Assembly (NCBI RefSeq): GCF_004403305.1
Contig: NZ_SOHE01000053.1
Span: 248,001 to 312,000 of the forward strand
From: Cryobacterium frigoriphilum
GTDB taxonomy: Bacteria; Actinomycetota; Actinomycetes; Actinomycetales; Microbacteriaceae
DNA: 64,000 nucleotides
Direction of reading: 5' to 3'
The notes below the pieces were generated by a model, which worked only from the letters and a program-made list of their open reading frames with translations, was not told the origin of the DNA and did not search any database. This document shows positions 15,666 to 24,775 of the stretch, in pieces. A program made the translations under genes and the position numbers. Within the stretch, counting starts at the first letter, position 1. Each line of letters starts with the position of its first letter.

Positions 15666-17834
15666 GTGATCGGCATCGTGCGTTTCATTACCGGGCGGGG
15701 AACTTCGTGGCTCGTCCTCGCGGCGACCGCCATCGCGGTCGGCCTGCTCTTCACCCTGCTGCCCTCGGGCGAAGCCGACGAATTTCCGACCGCCGGACTG
15801 CCGACATCCAGTCAGGCGGCCCAGGTCGACGCCCTGCTGGAGCAATTCCCCTCCGCCGACGCCACCTCAGCGATCGTCGTGTGGAGCCGTGACGACGCCG
15901 ACGCCGCCGCCTCCGCGGCTACCGCCCTGACCGAGGCCGACCTCGAGGCAATCTCCGCCAATGCAACCGCGCTCGGCGCGGCATCCATCGCCCCCGGCGC
16001 GACAACCCCGCAGCTCAGCAGCGACGGCACCGCCGCGCTGAGCGTCGTTCCGCTGAACGCAGCTGAGGCCAACGACGACATCGTGCAGACGGCCGCCGAC
16101 ATCCGCTCTGCGGCGTCCGCCAACCTTCCGGCCGGGCTCACCTCCTACGTCACGGGGGCCGTCGGGTTTCAGGCCGACATCACCAACGCCTTCGCCGGCG
16201 CCGACTTTCGACTGCTGCTCGTCACCGTGATCGTCGTCGCTGTGCTGCTCATCGTGACCTACCGCAGCCCCGTGCTCTGGCTCGTTCCCCTCACCGTGGT
16301 CGGCGTGGCCGATGGCCTGGCCGGAGTCGTGGTCGGCGCCCTCGCCGGTCCGTTCGGCTTCACCCTCGACGCGTCCATCTCGGGCATCCTCTCGGTGCTC
16401 GTCTTCGGCGCCGGCACCAACTACGCCCTGCTGCTCGTGGCCCGCTACCGCGAAGAGTTACTGCGGAGCGAGAGCCGCAATGCCGCCATGCTGACCGCGG
16501 TGAGAAGCGCCGGCCCGGCGATCGCGGCGAGCGGCGGCACCGTTGCGCTCAGCCTCTTCACCCTGTTGTTCGCCTCGCTCGGCAGCAACCGTGCCCTCGG
16601 TTTCGCCTGCGCGATCGGTGTGCTCATCGCCATCCTGTTCGCTCTCGTCGTGCTGCCGGCGGCTCTCGTCGTCTGCGGGCGCGGCCTGTTCTGGCCCTTC
16701 ATCCCCCGGGTGCGCGCGGCCGCAGACCGCGCGTCCGCCGATCAGGCCGGCGGCGGCTCCGGCTTCTGGACGAGGCTTGGGCGCGGCGTCGCCCGCCGCC
16801 CGGTCACGGTCACCGTCATCTCGACGCTCTTCATTGGTGGCCTCAGCCTCGGCCTGATCGGCTCAGCGGTCGGCCTCTCCCAGGCCGACCAACTGCTCGG
16901 CAACCCGGAGTCCGTGCAGGCGCAGGCCATCGTCGACAGCTCGTTCTCTGCGGGTCTCACCAGCCAGACGGTCGTCCTGACCCCGGATGCGACGGCGAGC
17001 GACGCCGCGGATCTCGCCTCGGGCACCCCCGGTGTCTCCAGCGTGCAGCCGAGCGAGACGGCGGACGGCCTCACCCGCCTCAACCTCTCACTCGACAGCG
17101 AGCCGGGCAGCGACACGACCTTCGAGACCATCGAGACACTGCGCGCGAACTACGCCGACGCCTCCGGACCCGTCTCGCAGAGCCTCGTCGGCGGCACGGA
17201 TGCGACGGCCCTCGACACCCGCACGGCCTCCGAGGTCGACCAGGGCCTGATCATCCCGCTCATCCTGGCCATCGTCTTCGCCATCCTGGCGGTGCTGCTG
17301 CGCTCCCTCGTGGCGCCGGTGCTGCTCATCATCACGGTGCTCGGCACCTTCTTCGCGAGCCTCGGCGCCTCGAACCTGATCTTTCAGAACCTGCTGGGGT
17401 TCCCGGCCTTCGACACCAACGTCGTCTTGTTCGCGTTCCTGTTCCTGGTCGCCCTCGGCGTGGACTACAACATCTTCCTGACCACCCGAGCGCGCGAGGA
17501 ACATCTGCGCTACGGCACGAAGGAGGGAATGGTGCGCGCGCTCTCGTCGACCGGCGCGGTGATCACGAGCGCCGGTATTCTCATCGCCGCGGTCTTCGCG
17601 GTGCTCGGCGTGCTGCCCGTCGTGGCCCTCACCCAGATCGGGGTCATCGTCTGCATCGGCGTGCTGCTCGATACCCTCGTCGTGCGCACGGTGCTGGTGC
17701 CCGCGCTCGTGTTCCTGACCGGCGACCGCTTCTGGTGGCCGTCGCGCACGGTGAAGGTGACTCCCCCGGACTCACCGACGGATGCCGCCACTCCTGTGGC
17801 TGACCCCGCCCCGGTTCCCGCGCACCGCCCCTGA
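15666..17834 (+). CDS. MMPL-family (RND superfamily) transporter
   Basis: 722 residues; GTG start with GGAGG eight bases upstream. Two repeated halves each have an N-terminal membrane helix, an extracytoplasmic domain (about 35-175 and 405-520) and a block of five helices. The segments SISGILSVLVFGAGTNYALL and LFLVALGVDYNIFL are the conserved helix-4 regions that carry proton-relay residues in RND pumps. Members export lipids or drugs using the proton gradient. Divergence from a MarR regulator with a shared operator suggests an inducible efflux pump. The C-terminal 25 residues are Pro/Asp-rich and cytoplasmic. Confidence 0.88.
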   Translation: MIGIVRFITGRGTSWLVLAATAIAVGLLFTLLPSGEADEFPTAGLPTSSQAAQVDALLEQFPSADATSAIVVWSRDDADAAASAATALTEADLEAISANATALGAASIAPGATTPQLSSDGTAALSVVPLNAAEANDDIVQTAADIRSAASANLPAGLTSYVTGAVGFQADITNAFAGADFRLLLVTVIVVAVLLIVTYRSPVLWLVPLTVVGVADGLAGVVVGALAGPFGFTLDASISGILSVLVFGAGTNYALLLVARYREELLRSESRNAAMLTAVRSAGPAIAASGGTVALSLFTLLFASLGSNRALGFACAIGVLIAILFALVVLPAALVVCGRGLFWPFIPRVRAAADRASADQAGGGSGFWTRLGRGVARRPVTVTVISTLFIGGLSLGLIGSAVGLSQADQLLGNPESVQAQAIVDSSFSAGLTSQTVVLTPDATASDAADLASGTPGVSSVQPSETADGLTRLNLSLDSEPGSDTTFETIETLRANYADASGPVSQSLVGGTDATALDTRTASEVDQGLIIPLILAIVFAILAVLLRSLVAPVLLIITVLGTFFASLGASNLIFQNLLGFPAFDTNVVLFAFLFLVALGVDYNIFLTTRAREEHLRYGTKEGMVRALSSTGAVITSAGILIAAVFAVLGVLPVVALTQIGVIVCIGVLLDTLVVRTVLVPALVFLTGDRFWWPSRTVKVTPPDSPTDAATPVADPAPVPAHRP

Positions 17835-17863
17835 CGTCCGGCGCTGTCTCAGCCGGAGGCCAA

Positions 17864-18057
17864 GGGGCCATTGTTGGCATCTCGTCAGCGAGAAGCCAAA
17901 AAATGCCCCATCAGCAGGCCTCCGCCGAAGCGAGACGCCAACAATGGCCCCTTGAATTCGATTCAAGGGGCCATTTTTGGCGTCTCGCCGAGCCTGCAGC
18001 TCCCCCAAGGGGCGGATGTTGGCATCTCGTCAGCGAGAAGCCAAAAAGCGCCCCTTG
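17864..18057. repeat. Array of three related intergenic hairpins
   Basis: Three inverted repeats share GGGGC...TTGGC(A/G)TCTCG-type arms: 17864-17884/17889-17909, 17931-17957/17961-17987 (27-base arms with one mismatch, 3-base loop) and 18006-18057. They fill the gap between the convergent MMPL and amidase genes together with a further half copy near 18070-18090. No gene is seen here. They look like a REP/MITE-like intergenic element and may also end transcription from both sides. Confidence 0.8.
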
Positions 18058-18096
18058 AGCACGCCGCTGCCGAGCGAGAAGCCAACGATGCCAGGC

Positions 18097-19557
18097 TCAG
18101 GCGCGGGGCGAGTGCAGCGGCTCTGGCGCGACCCGATCCTGCCAGCGGATGCGCCGTTCGAGTTGGGCACCGAGGGCGAACAGGGTCGCTTCCCCGCCCG
18201 GACGCCCGATGAGCTGCACGCCCATCGGCAGGCCGGCATCCGTCTGGCCCGCAGCAGTCTGGTACACGGGCAGGGTGATCGCCGGCAGCCCGGCGACATT
18301 CACCATCGAGGTGAACGGCGTGTACTGCACCTGCTGCTCGAAGTTGCGCTCGAGGTCGCTCTGGTCGTACCAGCCGAGCGGCCGCGGGGTGAGCGCGAGG
18401 GTCGGCGTGAGCACCGCGTCGAAGCGGGACAGCTGCCGAATGAAGGAGCGCTCGTAAGCGCTGAGGGCGGTGAGGGCCTCGCCGAGGTCCCGCGCCGAGA
18501 GCTCCCGCCCGCGCTGCAGCAGGTACCGGGTCAGGGGCTCGAGCAGCGCGAGCTGCTCGTCGGTCTCGGCCGGGATGCTCGCCGCTCCCGCCTGCCACAC
18601 CGTGCGGAAGGCCGGCGCGTAGCTCGCGTCGGGTTCGAGTGCGGTCTCTTCGAGGCCATGGTGCATCGCCGCGAACGCGTTCACGGCCACGTCGAGGGCG
18701 GCCCGTGCCTCCGGGGCAATGTCGATCTTGTAGTCGTCGTCCCAGGCGGTCGTGGTCATCACACCGAGCTGAAAGCGACCCTCGCCGCGCACCGCCGCGG
18801 CGAGCAGCGGTACCTCGTCGCCGGGCGCGCGCAGGGCGAAGTGGTGGTCGGGGTGACCGTCTCGGGGCGCGATCATCGCGTCGAGCAGCAGGGCGGCATC
18901 CGCTACCGTGCGCGCGAGGGTGCCGGCGACCGGTAGCCCGGCCAGCTTGTCGACACCGGATGCCGCGGGCACCCTTCCCCGTGACGGCTTGATGCCCACG
19001 AGTCCACACGCCGCGGCGGGAATGCGCACCGAACCGCCGCCGTCGGAGCCGGGCGCGAACGGCAGCAGCCGAGAGGCGACCGCGGCGGCCGCTCCCCCGC
19101 TCGACCCGCCGGTGCCGAGGGTGCGGTTCCACGGGTTGCGGGACGCCGGCCCGGCCAGGTTTTCGGAGTAGGACGACAGCCCGAATTCGGGTGTTGTGGT
19201 CGTTCCCAGGCTCACGCCGCCGGCCGTATCGAGCGCCTGGACCAGGTCGTCGGAGCGGGTGGGCACATAGTCGGCCATGAGCCGCGAGCCGGCCCTGGCC
19301 GGCACCCCGGCGCGTTCCTGCAGGTCTTTGTCGCCGAACGGCAGGCCCCAGATCGGCGCGGAACGGGGCACCCGCTGTTCAACATGAGCCGCACGCGCGC
19401 GCGCCGCGTCGGCCGTCACGGTCACGAAGGCGCCGACCGCGGGGTTGATCGCCTCGATGCGGGACAGGTAGTGCTCGGTGAGCTCGACGGGGCTGAGTTC
19501 GCCCTGCTGCAGCGCCTGCCACTGCTCGAGCGCGGTCAATTCGTGGGGTTGGGACAT
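18097..19557 (-). CDS. Amidase, amidase-signature family
   Basis: 486 residues. The Ser-cisSer-Lys triad is visible: Lys in FGDKDLQE near residue 76, cis-Ser in the Gly/Ser-rich loop GTGGSSGGAAAAVAS near 148-162, and the nucleophile region GSDGGGSVRIPAA near 170. Members hydrolyse carboxamides; GatA is excluded because no gatB or gatC is nearby and the C-terminal half differs from GatA. Substrate unknown. The gene ends 40 bases from the hairpin array. The ribosome site is weak, so the start is set by the family length. Confidence 0.87.
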   Translation of the reverse strand: MSQPHELTALEQWQALQQGELSPVELTEHYLSRIEAINPAVGAFVTVTADAARARAAHVEQRVPRSAPIWGLPFGDKDLQERAGVPARAGSRLMADYVPTRSDDLVQALDTAGGVSLGTTTTPEFGLSSYSENLAGPASRNPWNRTLGTGGSSGGAAAAVASRLLPFAPGSDGGGSVRIPAAACGLVGIKPSRGRVPAASGVDKLAGLPVAGTLARTVADAALLLDAMIAPRDGHPDHHFALRAPGDEVPLLAAAVRGEGRFQLGVMTTTAWDDDYKIDIAPEARAALDVAVNAFAAMHHGLEETALEPDASYAPAFRTVWQAGAASIPAETDEQLALLEPLTRYLLQRGRELSARDLGEALTALSAYERSFIRQLSRFDAVLTPTLALTPRPLGWYDQSDLERNFEQQVQYTPFTSMVNVAGLPAITLPVYQTAAGQTDAGLPMGVQLIGRPGGEATLFALGAQLERRIRWQDRVAPEPLHSPRA

Positions 19558-19602
19558 GGTTCGAGCCTAGTGACGCGGCCCGGCCACGGCTAAAGTAGTG
19601 CC

Positions 19603-20442
19603 ATGGCACGCGCAGCATTTCACCGCTCGGCGGTGTTCGATCCCATGGGCACCGTCGCCCTCGTCACGGGCGCATCGAGCGGACTCGGCGAGGGATTCGC
19701 CCGGGAACTCGCCCGACGCGGCGCCGATCTCGTACTCGTCGCCCGGCGTCAGGCACGCCTCGAGGCCCTCGCGGTCGACCTCGCCGAGAAGTTCGGCACC
19801 GTCTCCACGGTCATCCCCCTCGACCTCGCCGCCCCGGGCGCCGTCGCCGAACTCGTCACCGACCTCACCACTCGGGATATCCGCGTCGGAACCCTCGTCA
19901 ACAGCGCCGGTTTCGCGACCGTCGGTAATTTTGTCGACTCGGATGCCGCCCGCGAGGCCGAGCAGATCGCCCTCAACGTGCAGGCGCTCACGCTGCTGAC
20001 GCGTGAGTTGCTGCCGGACCTCGTCGCGACAGCCCGGCGGGCACCGACCGGGGCCGCGCTGATGAACTTGGCGAGCACCGCGGCGTTCCAGGCGGTGCCG
20101 CGCATGTCGGTCTATGCCGCCAGCAAGGCCTACGTGCTGAGCTTCACCGAGTCGCTCTGGTACGAGACCCGTGGCACCGGCCTCAAGGTGACGGCGGTCT
20201 GCCCCGGACTGGTTGCGACCGAGTTCGCCGGCGTCGCCCAGCGCACGACCCCGGCCGGTGAACGCCCGCGCCGCAGCCTGTCGGTCGACGAGGTCGTGGG
20301 CAGCACCTTTGCCGCCCTCGACCGCGCGGCGACCCCGCCGCTCATCGTGAACGGCGCTCGCAACCGGATGCTCACCCGCGTCTCGGCCTTCGCGCCCCGT
20401 CGAGCCGTGCTGGCCGTGCTCGGTCGCCGTCGCCGGTCCTGA
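19603..20442 (+). CDS. Short-chain dehydrogenase/reductase (SDR)
   Basis: 279 residues. Classical SDR motifs: cofactor loop VTGASSGLGEG near residue 21, NSAG near 97, and catalytic SVYAASKAYV near 168 (Tyr-x3-Lys) with the preceding serine in LASTAAF. ARRQAR after strand 2 favours NADP(H). The C-terminus resembles the DltE/YqjQ-like group. Substrate unknown. An inner ATG at 19645 is an alternative start; the first 14 residues are not part of the fold. Monocistronic between an amidase and an acetyltransferase. Confidence 0.85.
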   Translation: MARAAFHRSAVFDPMGTVALVTGASSGLGEGFARELARRGADLVLVARRQARLEALAVDLAEKFGTVSTVIPLDLAAPGAVAELVTDLTTRDIRVGTLVNSAGFATVGNFVDSDAAREAEQIALNVQALTLLTRELLPDLVATARRAPTGAALMNLASTAAFQAVPRMSVYAASKAYVLSFTESLWYETRGTGLKVTAVCPGLVATEFAGVAQRTTPAGERPRRSLSVDEVVGSTFAALDRAATPPLIVNGARNRMLTRVSAFAPRRAVLAVLGRRRRS

Positions 20443-20463
20443 GCGGCCGCCAGCCAGCGAGCG

Positions 20464-21042
20464 CTACTTCAGGCTCTTCTGCAGCAGCACGGTTCCGAGC
20501 CAGCGCTCGAATTTGAAGCCGACCTTGCCCATGCGCCCGATCTCTTCGAAGCCGAAGTCCTGGTGCAGCTTGATCGAGGCATCCGCCCCCTGATCGGCGA
20601 TCACGGCAATGATCTCTTTCAGGCCCGCCGCCTTCGAGCGGTCGATGAGTTCCTGCATCAGCACCCGGCCGAGCCCCTTGCCGGTGGAGGCCGCCCCGAG
20701 ATAGATGGAGTTCTCGACCGTGAAGCGGTAGGCCTTCTTCTGCTTCCAGGGGCTCACGAGGGCGTAGCCGAGAATCTGCCCGGAGGGCGACTCGGCGACG
20801 ATGAACGGCATGCCGAGCCGGGACAGGTAGTAGAACTTGTCGCGCCACTCGGTGAGCGTCATCGCGTCTTCGTCGAAGGTCACGGTGCTGTTGGCCACGT
20901 AGTAGTTGTAGATCTCGCGGATGTACGGCAGATCCGTGGCCTGTACACCGCGCAGTACGTAGTCGAAGGGATTCTCCGGTACGACTTCGGGTCGCAGGTG
21001 ACGAGGCAACCGACGACGGGGCTCGTATTCTTCCTCAAGCAC
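20464..21042 (-). CDS. GNAT-family N-acetyltransferase (phosphinothricin acetyltransferase-like)
   Basis: 192 residues from the GTG at 21042, chosen because AAAGGGAG lies six bases before it; ATG 21060 and TTG 21069 are alternatives with poorer spacing. Conserved pieces: YIREIYNYYV near the start, GYALVSPWKQKKAYR in the central sheet, and the acetyl-CoA loop GKGLGRVLMQELIDR, followed by LHQDFGFEEIG. This is the Pat/bar-type branch, which acetylates small amines; the true substrate here is not known. It follows uracil-DNA glycosylase by about 29 bases and may be read from the same transcript. Confidence 0.83.
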   Translation of the reverse strand: MLEEEYEPRRRLPRHLRPEVVPENPFDYVLRGVQATDLPYIREIYNYYVANSTVTFDEDAMTLTEWRDKFYYLSRLGMPFIVAESPSGQILGYALVSPWKQKKAYRFTVENSIYLGAASTGKGLGRVLMQELIDRSKAAGLKEIIAVIADQGADASIKLHQDFGFEEIGRMGKVGFKFERWLGTVLLQKSLK

Positions 21043-21071
21043 CGGGCACTCCCTTTCCATTCCCTTCAAGA

Positions 21072-21836
21072 TTAGCCGAGTGTCCAGTCGACGGATGCCG
21101 CACCCTGCGCCGCGAGCAGCGCGTTGACCCGGCTGAAGGGGCGCGATCCGAAGAACCCGCGCCGCGCCGACAGCGGGCTGGGGTGAGCCGAGACGATGAC
21201 GGGTGTGTCACCGAGCAACGGCCGCAGGGTCTCGGCCTGCTTGCCCCAGAGCACGGCGACGAGCGGCGCAGAACGGGCCGCGAGCGCGCGCACCGCCTCG
21301 GCGGTCACCGCCTCCCAGCCGTGATTGCGGTGCCCGCCGGCGTCGCCGGCCGGCACCGTGAGCACCCGGTTGAGCAGCATGACCCCCTGCCGGGTCCACG
21401 CGCTCAGGTCGCCGTGGGCCGGGGTCGCCACGCCCAGGTCGTCGCGCAGCTCGGTGTAGATGTTTCCGAGGCTGCGCGGAAGCGGCCGCACCGCGGCATC
21501 CACCGCAAAGGACAGGCCGATCGCGTGCCCCGGCGTGGGATACGGGTCCTGCCCGACGATGAGCACCCGCACGGCCGAAAACGGCTCCTGAAAGGCCCGA
21601 AAGATGTTCTGCGGCGCCGGCAGCACCACCCGCGCAGCGGCCGCTTCGGCGCCCAGAAATGACCCGATTGCGGCCAGCCCCGGTTCGGCGGGAGCCAGAG
21701 CGACGGCCCAGCCGGGGTCCATGACGCCCGCCCGCACCAGTCCGGCGAGGGTCCAGTCGGCCCGTTCGCGCCCGGTGACCGGAGTCAGATCAGGTCGCGA
21801 ACCGGGTGTCGAATCAGTCGTCGAATCAGGCGCCAA
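21072..21836 (-). CDS. ung: Uracil-DNA glycosylase, family 1
   Basis: 254 residues as drawn. Catalytic water-activating motif [16 protein letters not shown] is near residue 94 and the DNA-intercalating motif [12 protein letters not shown] near 217; LLNRVLTV is the family's central strand. It removes uracil from DNA in base-excision repair. The drawn start is a TTG that overlaps the S51-like gene by 11 bases, with no clear ribosome site; the family usually starts nearer WTLAGLV, so the first 25 residues are uncertain. Confidence 0.92.
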   Translation of the reverse strand: MAPDSTTDSTPGSRPDLTPVTGRERADWTLAGLVRAGVMDPGWAVALAPAEPGLAAIGSFLGAEAAAARVVLPAPQNIFRAFQEPFSAVRVLIVGQDPYPTPGHAIGLSFAVDAAVRPLPRSLGNIYTELRDDLGVATPAHGDLSAWTRQGVMLLNRVLTVPAGDAGGHRNHGWEAVTAEAVRALAARSAPLVAVLWGKQAETLRPLLGDTPVIVSAHPSPLSARRGFFGSRPFSRVNALLAAQGAASVDWTLG

Positions 21837-22548
21837 AGGTACTCACGAGCACGCCGCCCTCGGCCTGGCTGACCCGCCAGACGCTGCCGGAACCGACCAC
21901 GGCGAGCGCGCCCTCGCCGATCACGAGCGCCGAGTTCTCGTCGATCGCCAGTCCCCCCTCGATGAGCCCGGCCTCGGTCGCCGCGATCAGACGGGACAGG
22001 TTGCCGCGCTGGGCGGCGTGCACCTCGACGGTCACATCGAGCAGGCCGATGCCGGGCAGCACGGTGACCTCGTCGAGGCCCTCGGAGCCGTCTGCGGGGC
22101 TGACCTCGACGCCGCCGATCTGCCAGCCGCCAACCAGCGCGCGCTCGGCGGCGATCATCGCGCCGGCCGAGAATCCCAGGTACGGGATGCCGGCCGACAC
22201 CTGCCGGCGGATCTCGCCGGCGATCGGCAGCAGGGCGGTGAGGTAGTCGGGGGTAACGCCGCCGCCGACCAGGATGCCGTCGACATCCGCTACGGCCAGC
22301 AGGGATGCGAGATCGCCGCGGGCCAGCGCGGTGGCGAGCACGTCGACCGGGCCGGCGGCCGCGAGCGCTGTCGCCAGCTCGTCGCCGTGCGCGGTGACAC
22401 CGGCGCCGTCGCCGACGGTGATCACGGCGATGCGGGGTTCGTCGCGACCGGATGCCGCGGCGCGCGCCGCTGCTTCGCCGAGGAACGGCCCATAGACACT
22501 CGCGTACTGTTCGGTATCGGAGCCGCCGCCGACCAGGTGAATGCTCAT
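21826..22548 (-). CDS. Peptidase S51/cyanophycinase-like protein
   Basis: 240 residues with a class-I glutamine-amidotransferase-like fold. The nucleophile elbow is [13 protein letters not shown] near residue 127, where Ser is the S51 nucleophile; [13 protein letters not shown] precedes it by about 40 residues, and the ending has [10 protein letters not shown] and a late His segment. Relatives are dipeptidase E (Asp-X dipeptides) and cyanophycinase. No cyanophycin synthetase is nearby, so a dipeptidase role is more likely. The stop overlaps the ung start by 11 bases. Confidence 0.78.
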   Translation of the reverse strand: MSIHLVGGGSDTEQYASVYGPFLGEAAARAAASGRDEPRIAVITVGDGAGVTAHGDELATALAAAGPVDVLATALARGDLASLLAVADVDGILVGGGVTPDYLTALLPIAGEIRRQVSAGIPYLGFSAGAMIAAERALVGGWQIGGVEVSPADGSEGLDEVTVLPGIGLLDVTVEVHAAQRGNLSRLIAATEAGLIEGGLAIDENSALVIGEGALAVVGSGSVWRVSQAEGGVLVSTFGA

Positions 22549-22551
22549 GCG

Positions 22552-22592
22552 ACGACCCCCGTCCCTGCGTGAGTCCGGGGAACGGGGGTCGT
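22552..22592 (-). terminator. Hairpin between prpC and the S51-like gene
   Basis: An 11-bp stem (ACGACCCCCGT with ACGGGGGTCGT) begins four bases upstream of the S51-like ATG. It may end the prp transcript or act in the leader of the S51-like gene; there is no T-run. Confidence 0.45.
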
Positions 22593-22667
22593 TGTTACTG
22601 CAGGGTTTTCAAGAAAGGCCATGCCACCATGCTAAACGCCACGGTGGCCGCCCCGCCGGATCGACGG

Positions 22668-23849
22668 TTACGGCAGGTGGCGTTCCTCGGGGCCGTTGTA
22701 GACCGACAGCGGGCGAATCAGCGCGTTCGCGGCGCGCTGCTCGATGATGTGCGCGGTCCAGCCGGTCACCCGGGCGGCCACGAAGATCGGCGTGAACGTG
22801 AGGGTGTCGAAGCCCATCAGGTGGTACGCCGGCCCCGAGGGGTAATCGAGGTTGGGCAGAATCGCCTTCCGCTCGGTCATCGCCGTTTCGAGGGCGTTAT
22901 AGAGGTCGAGCATGTCGGGCCGGTCGTAGTGATCCACGAGCGTCACGAGCGCCGCGCGCATGGTGGGCACCCGGGAGTCGCCGCTCTTGTAGACGCGGTG
23001 GCCGAAGCCCATGATCTTGCGCTTCTCGAGCAGGGCCTGCTCGAGCCAGGGAGCGGCCCGGTCCGCGGCTCCGTCGTGCAGCCCGATCTCGGTGAAGGTG
23101 TGCATGACGGCCTCGTTGGCCCCGCCGTGCAGGGCACCCTTGAGCGCGCCGATCGCACCGGTGACGGCCGAGTACAGGTCGGACAGGGTCGAGGTGATGA
23201 CCCGGGCGGTGAACGTGGACGCGTTGAAGGAGTGCTCCGCGTACAGGATCATCGACACGTCGAAGGCGTTGACGACGACGAGTTCCGGCACTTCGCCGAA
23301 CGTCATGTAGAGAAAGTTCGCCGAGTAACCGAGGTCGTCGCGCGGTTCGATGAGGCCCTGCCCGGTGCGGCGGCGCTGGTCGTAGGCGACGATCGCGGGC
23401 AACTGGGCCATCAGCCGCATGGCCTTGGCCCGGTCGGCAACGGGTGAGTCGTCGGCCGCTTCGGGGTCACGGGCGCCGATGACGCTCACGGCCGTACGTA
23501 CGACATCCATCGGATGCGCGGTGTGCGGCAGCTCGTCGATGACGCGGCGCACGGCGGCATCGAGGTGGCGCAGGGAGCGTTCCTGCTGCTCGAACGCGGC
23601 CAACTCGGCTTCCGAGGGCAGCTCGCCGTTCCACAGCAGGTAGGCGACCTCTTCAAAGGTGCACTTCGCGGCGAGTTCCTGCACCGGGTAGCCCCGGTAG
23701 AGCAGCGAGTTCGTCTCGGGATTGACCTTCGAGACGGCGGTGGTGTCGACGATCACGCCGGCGAGACCCTTGAAGATCGTGGGGGCAGCGGATGCAGCGG
23801 GTGCCACGGGCAGGTCGGCGAGCGGGTCGGGAATGAGTGTGTTCGTCAT
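22668..23849 (-). CDS. prpC: 2-Methylcitrate synthase (citrate synthase family)
   Basis: 393 residues, the length of type-II-like methylcitrate synthases. Citrate synthase motifs: catalytic His in KGALHGGANEAVM near residue 239, the GFGHRVYKSGDSRVPTM loop near 280 and the late arginine region. It condenses propionyl-CoA and oxaloacetate to 2-methylcitrate; such enzymes often also make citrate. Last gene of gntR-prpD-prpB-prpC, eight bases after prpB, with AGGAG before the ATG. Assignment to the propionate pathway rests on the operon. Confidence 0.93.
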   Translation of the reverse strand: MTNTLIPDPLADLPVAPAASAAPTIFKGLAGVIVDTTAVSKVNPETNSLLYRGYPVQELAAKCTFEEVAYLLWNGELPSEAELAAFEQQERSLRHLDAAVRRVIDELPHTAHPMDVVRTAVSVIGARDPEAADDSPVADRAKAMRLMAQLPAIVAYDQRRRTGQGLIEPRDDLGYSANFLYMTFGEVPELVVVNAFDVSMILYAEHSFNASTFTARVITSTLSDLYSAVTGAIGALKGALHGGANEAVMHTFTEIGLHDGAADRAAPWLEQALLEKRKIMGFGHRVYKSGDSRVPTMRAALVTLVDHYDRPDMLDLYNALETAMTERKAILPNLDYPSGPAYHLMGFDTLTFTPIFVAARVTGWTAHIIEQRAANALIRPLSVYNGPEERHLP

Positions 23850-23857
23850 GTGTTCTC

Positions 23858-24775
23858 CTAGGCCTGCACGGCAACGTGCGGGTCGATCGTGAAGTTGAAG
23901 ATATCGGAGTCGAATTCGCTGTAGGCCTTGTAGTCCAGCAGCTCGTACAGGTCGGCCCGGTGCTGCATCTCGGGCAAAATCGACGTCAGTGACCCCTCGT
24001 TGATGATCGTGTCGAGGCCGCGTTCGGCCGCGCCCATCGCCAGACGCAACAGCGAGACCGGGAAGATGACGATGTTCATGCCCACGTCGGCGAGCTGGTT
24101 CACCGTGAACAGCTCGCTCTTGCCGAACTCGGTCATGTTGGCCAGCAGCGGCACGTCGACGGCGGCGCGAATCGCCTCAAATTCGGCCAGGCTCGCCATC
24201 GCCTCGGGGAAGATGGCGTCGGCTCCGGCGTCGGCGAGCTTCTTGGCCCGATCGACCGCGGCATCGAGGCCATCGACGGCACGGATGTCGGTGCGCGCCA
24301 TGATCAGAAAGTTCGGGTCCCGACGGGCATCGACAGCTGCCCGAATGCGTTTGAGCGCCGTGTTCTCGTCGACGACCTGCTTGCCGTCGAGGTGCCCACA
24401 GCGTTTCGGGTTGACCTGATCCTCGATGTGCAGGCCCGCCAGGCCGGCATCTTCGAGGGTCTGCACGGTGCGAGCAACGTTCATCGGCTCGCCGAAGCCG
24501 GTGTCGGCATCCACGATCGTGGGGAGCTCGGTCATCCGTGCGATTTGGGCGCTGCGGCCGGCCACCTCGGTGAGGGTGGTCAGGCCGATGTCGGGCAGCC
24601 CGAGGTCGGCCGAGAGCACCGCGCCCGAGACGTAGACGCCCTCGAAGCCCTTGTTCTGGATGAGCTTGGCCGAGAGCGGGTTGAACGCTCCCGGAAAGCG
24701 CAGCAGCCGCCCGGTCGCGAGCTCGGCGCGGAACGCGGCGCGCTTGTCGTAGGGGGAGGCGCTGGCATACAGCAT
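23858..24775 (-). CDS. prpB: Methylisocitrate lyase
   Basis: 305 residues. The isocitrate lyase-family signature PKRCGHLDGK (catalytic Cys) is near residue 120; metal and substrate segments VDADTGFGEPMNV and ARTDIRAVDG are also present. It splits 2-methylisocitrate into pyruvate and succinate. The ATG overlaps the prpD stop by one base (TAATG), so translation is coupled; the longer open frame upstream is only the prpD shadow. Standard length and ending for PrpB. Confidence 0.94.
   Translation of the reverse strand: MLYASASPYDKRAAFRAELATGRLLRFPGAFNPLSAKLIQNKGFEGVYVSGAVLSADLGLPDIGLTTLTEVAGRSAQIARMTELPTIVDADTGFGEPMNVARTVQTLEDAGLAGLHIEDQVNPKRCGHLDGKQVVDENTALKRIRAAVDARRDPNFLIMARTDIRAVDGLDAAVDRAKKLADAGADAIFPEAMASLAEFEAIRAAVDVPLLANMTEFGKSELFTVNQLADVGMNIVIFPVSLLRLAMGAAERGLDTIINEGSLTSILPEMQHRADLYELLDYKAYSEFDSDIFNFTIDPHVAVQA

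Noticed and set aside
17864..18057. CRISPR array
   Set aside because: The repeats are inverted hairpins of unequal spacing, without constant direct repeats and unique spacers, and no cas gene is present.
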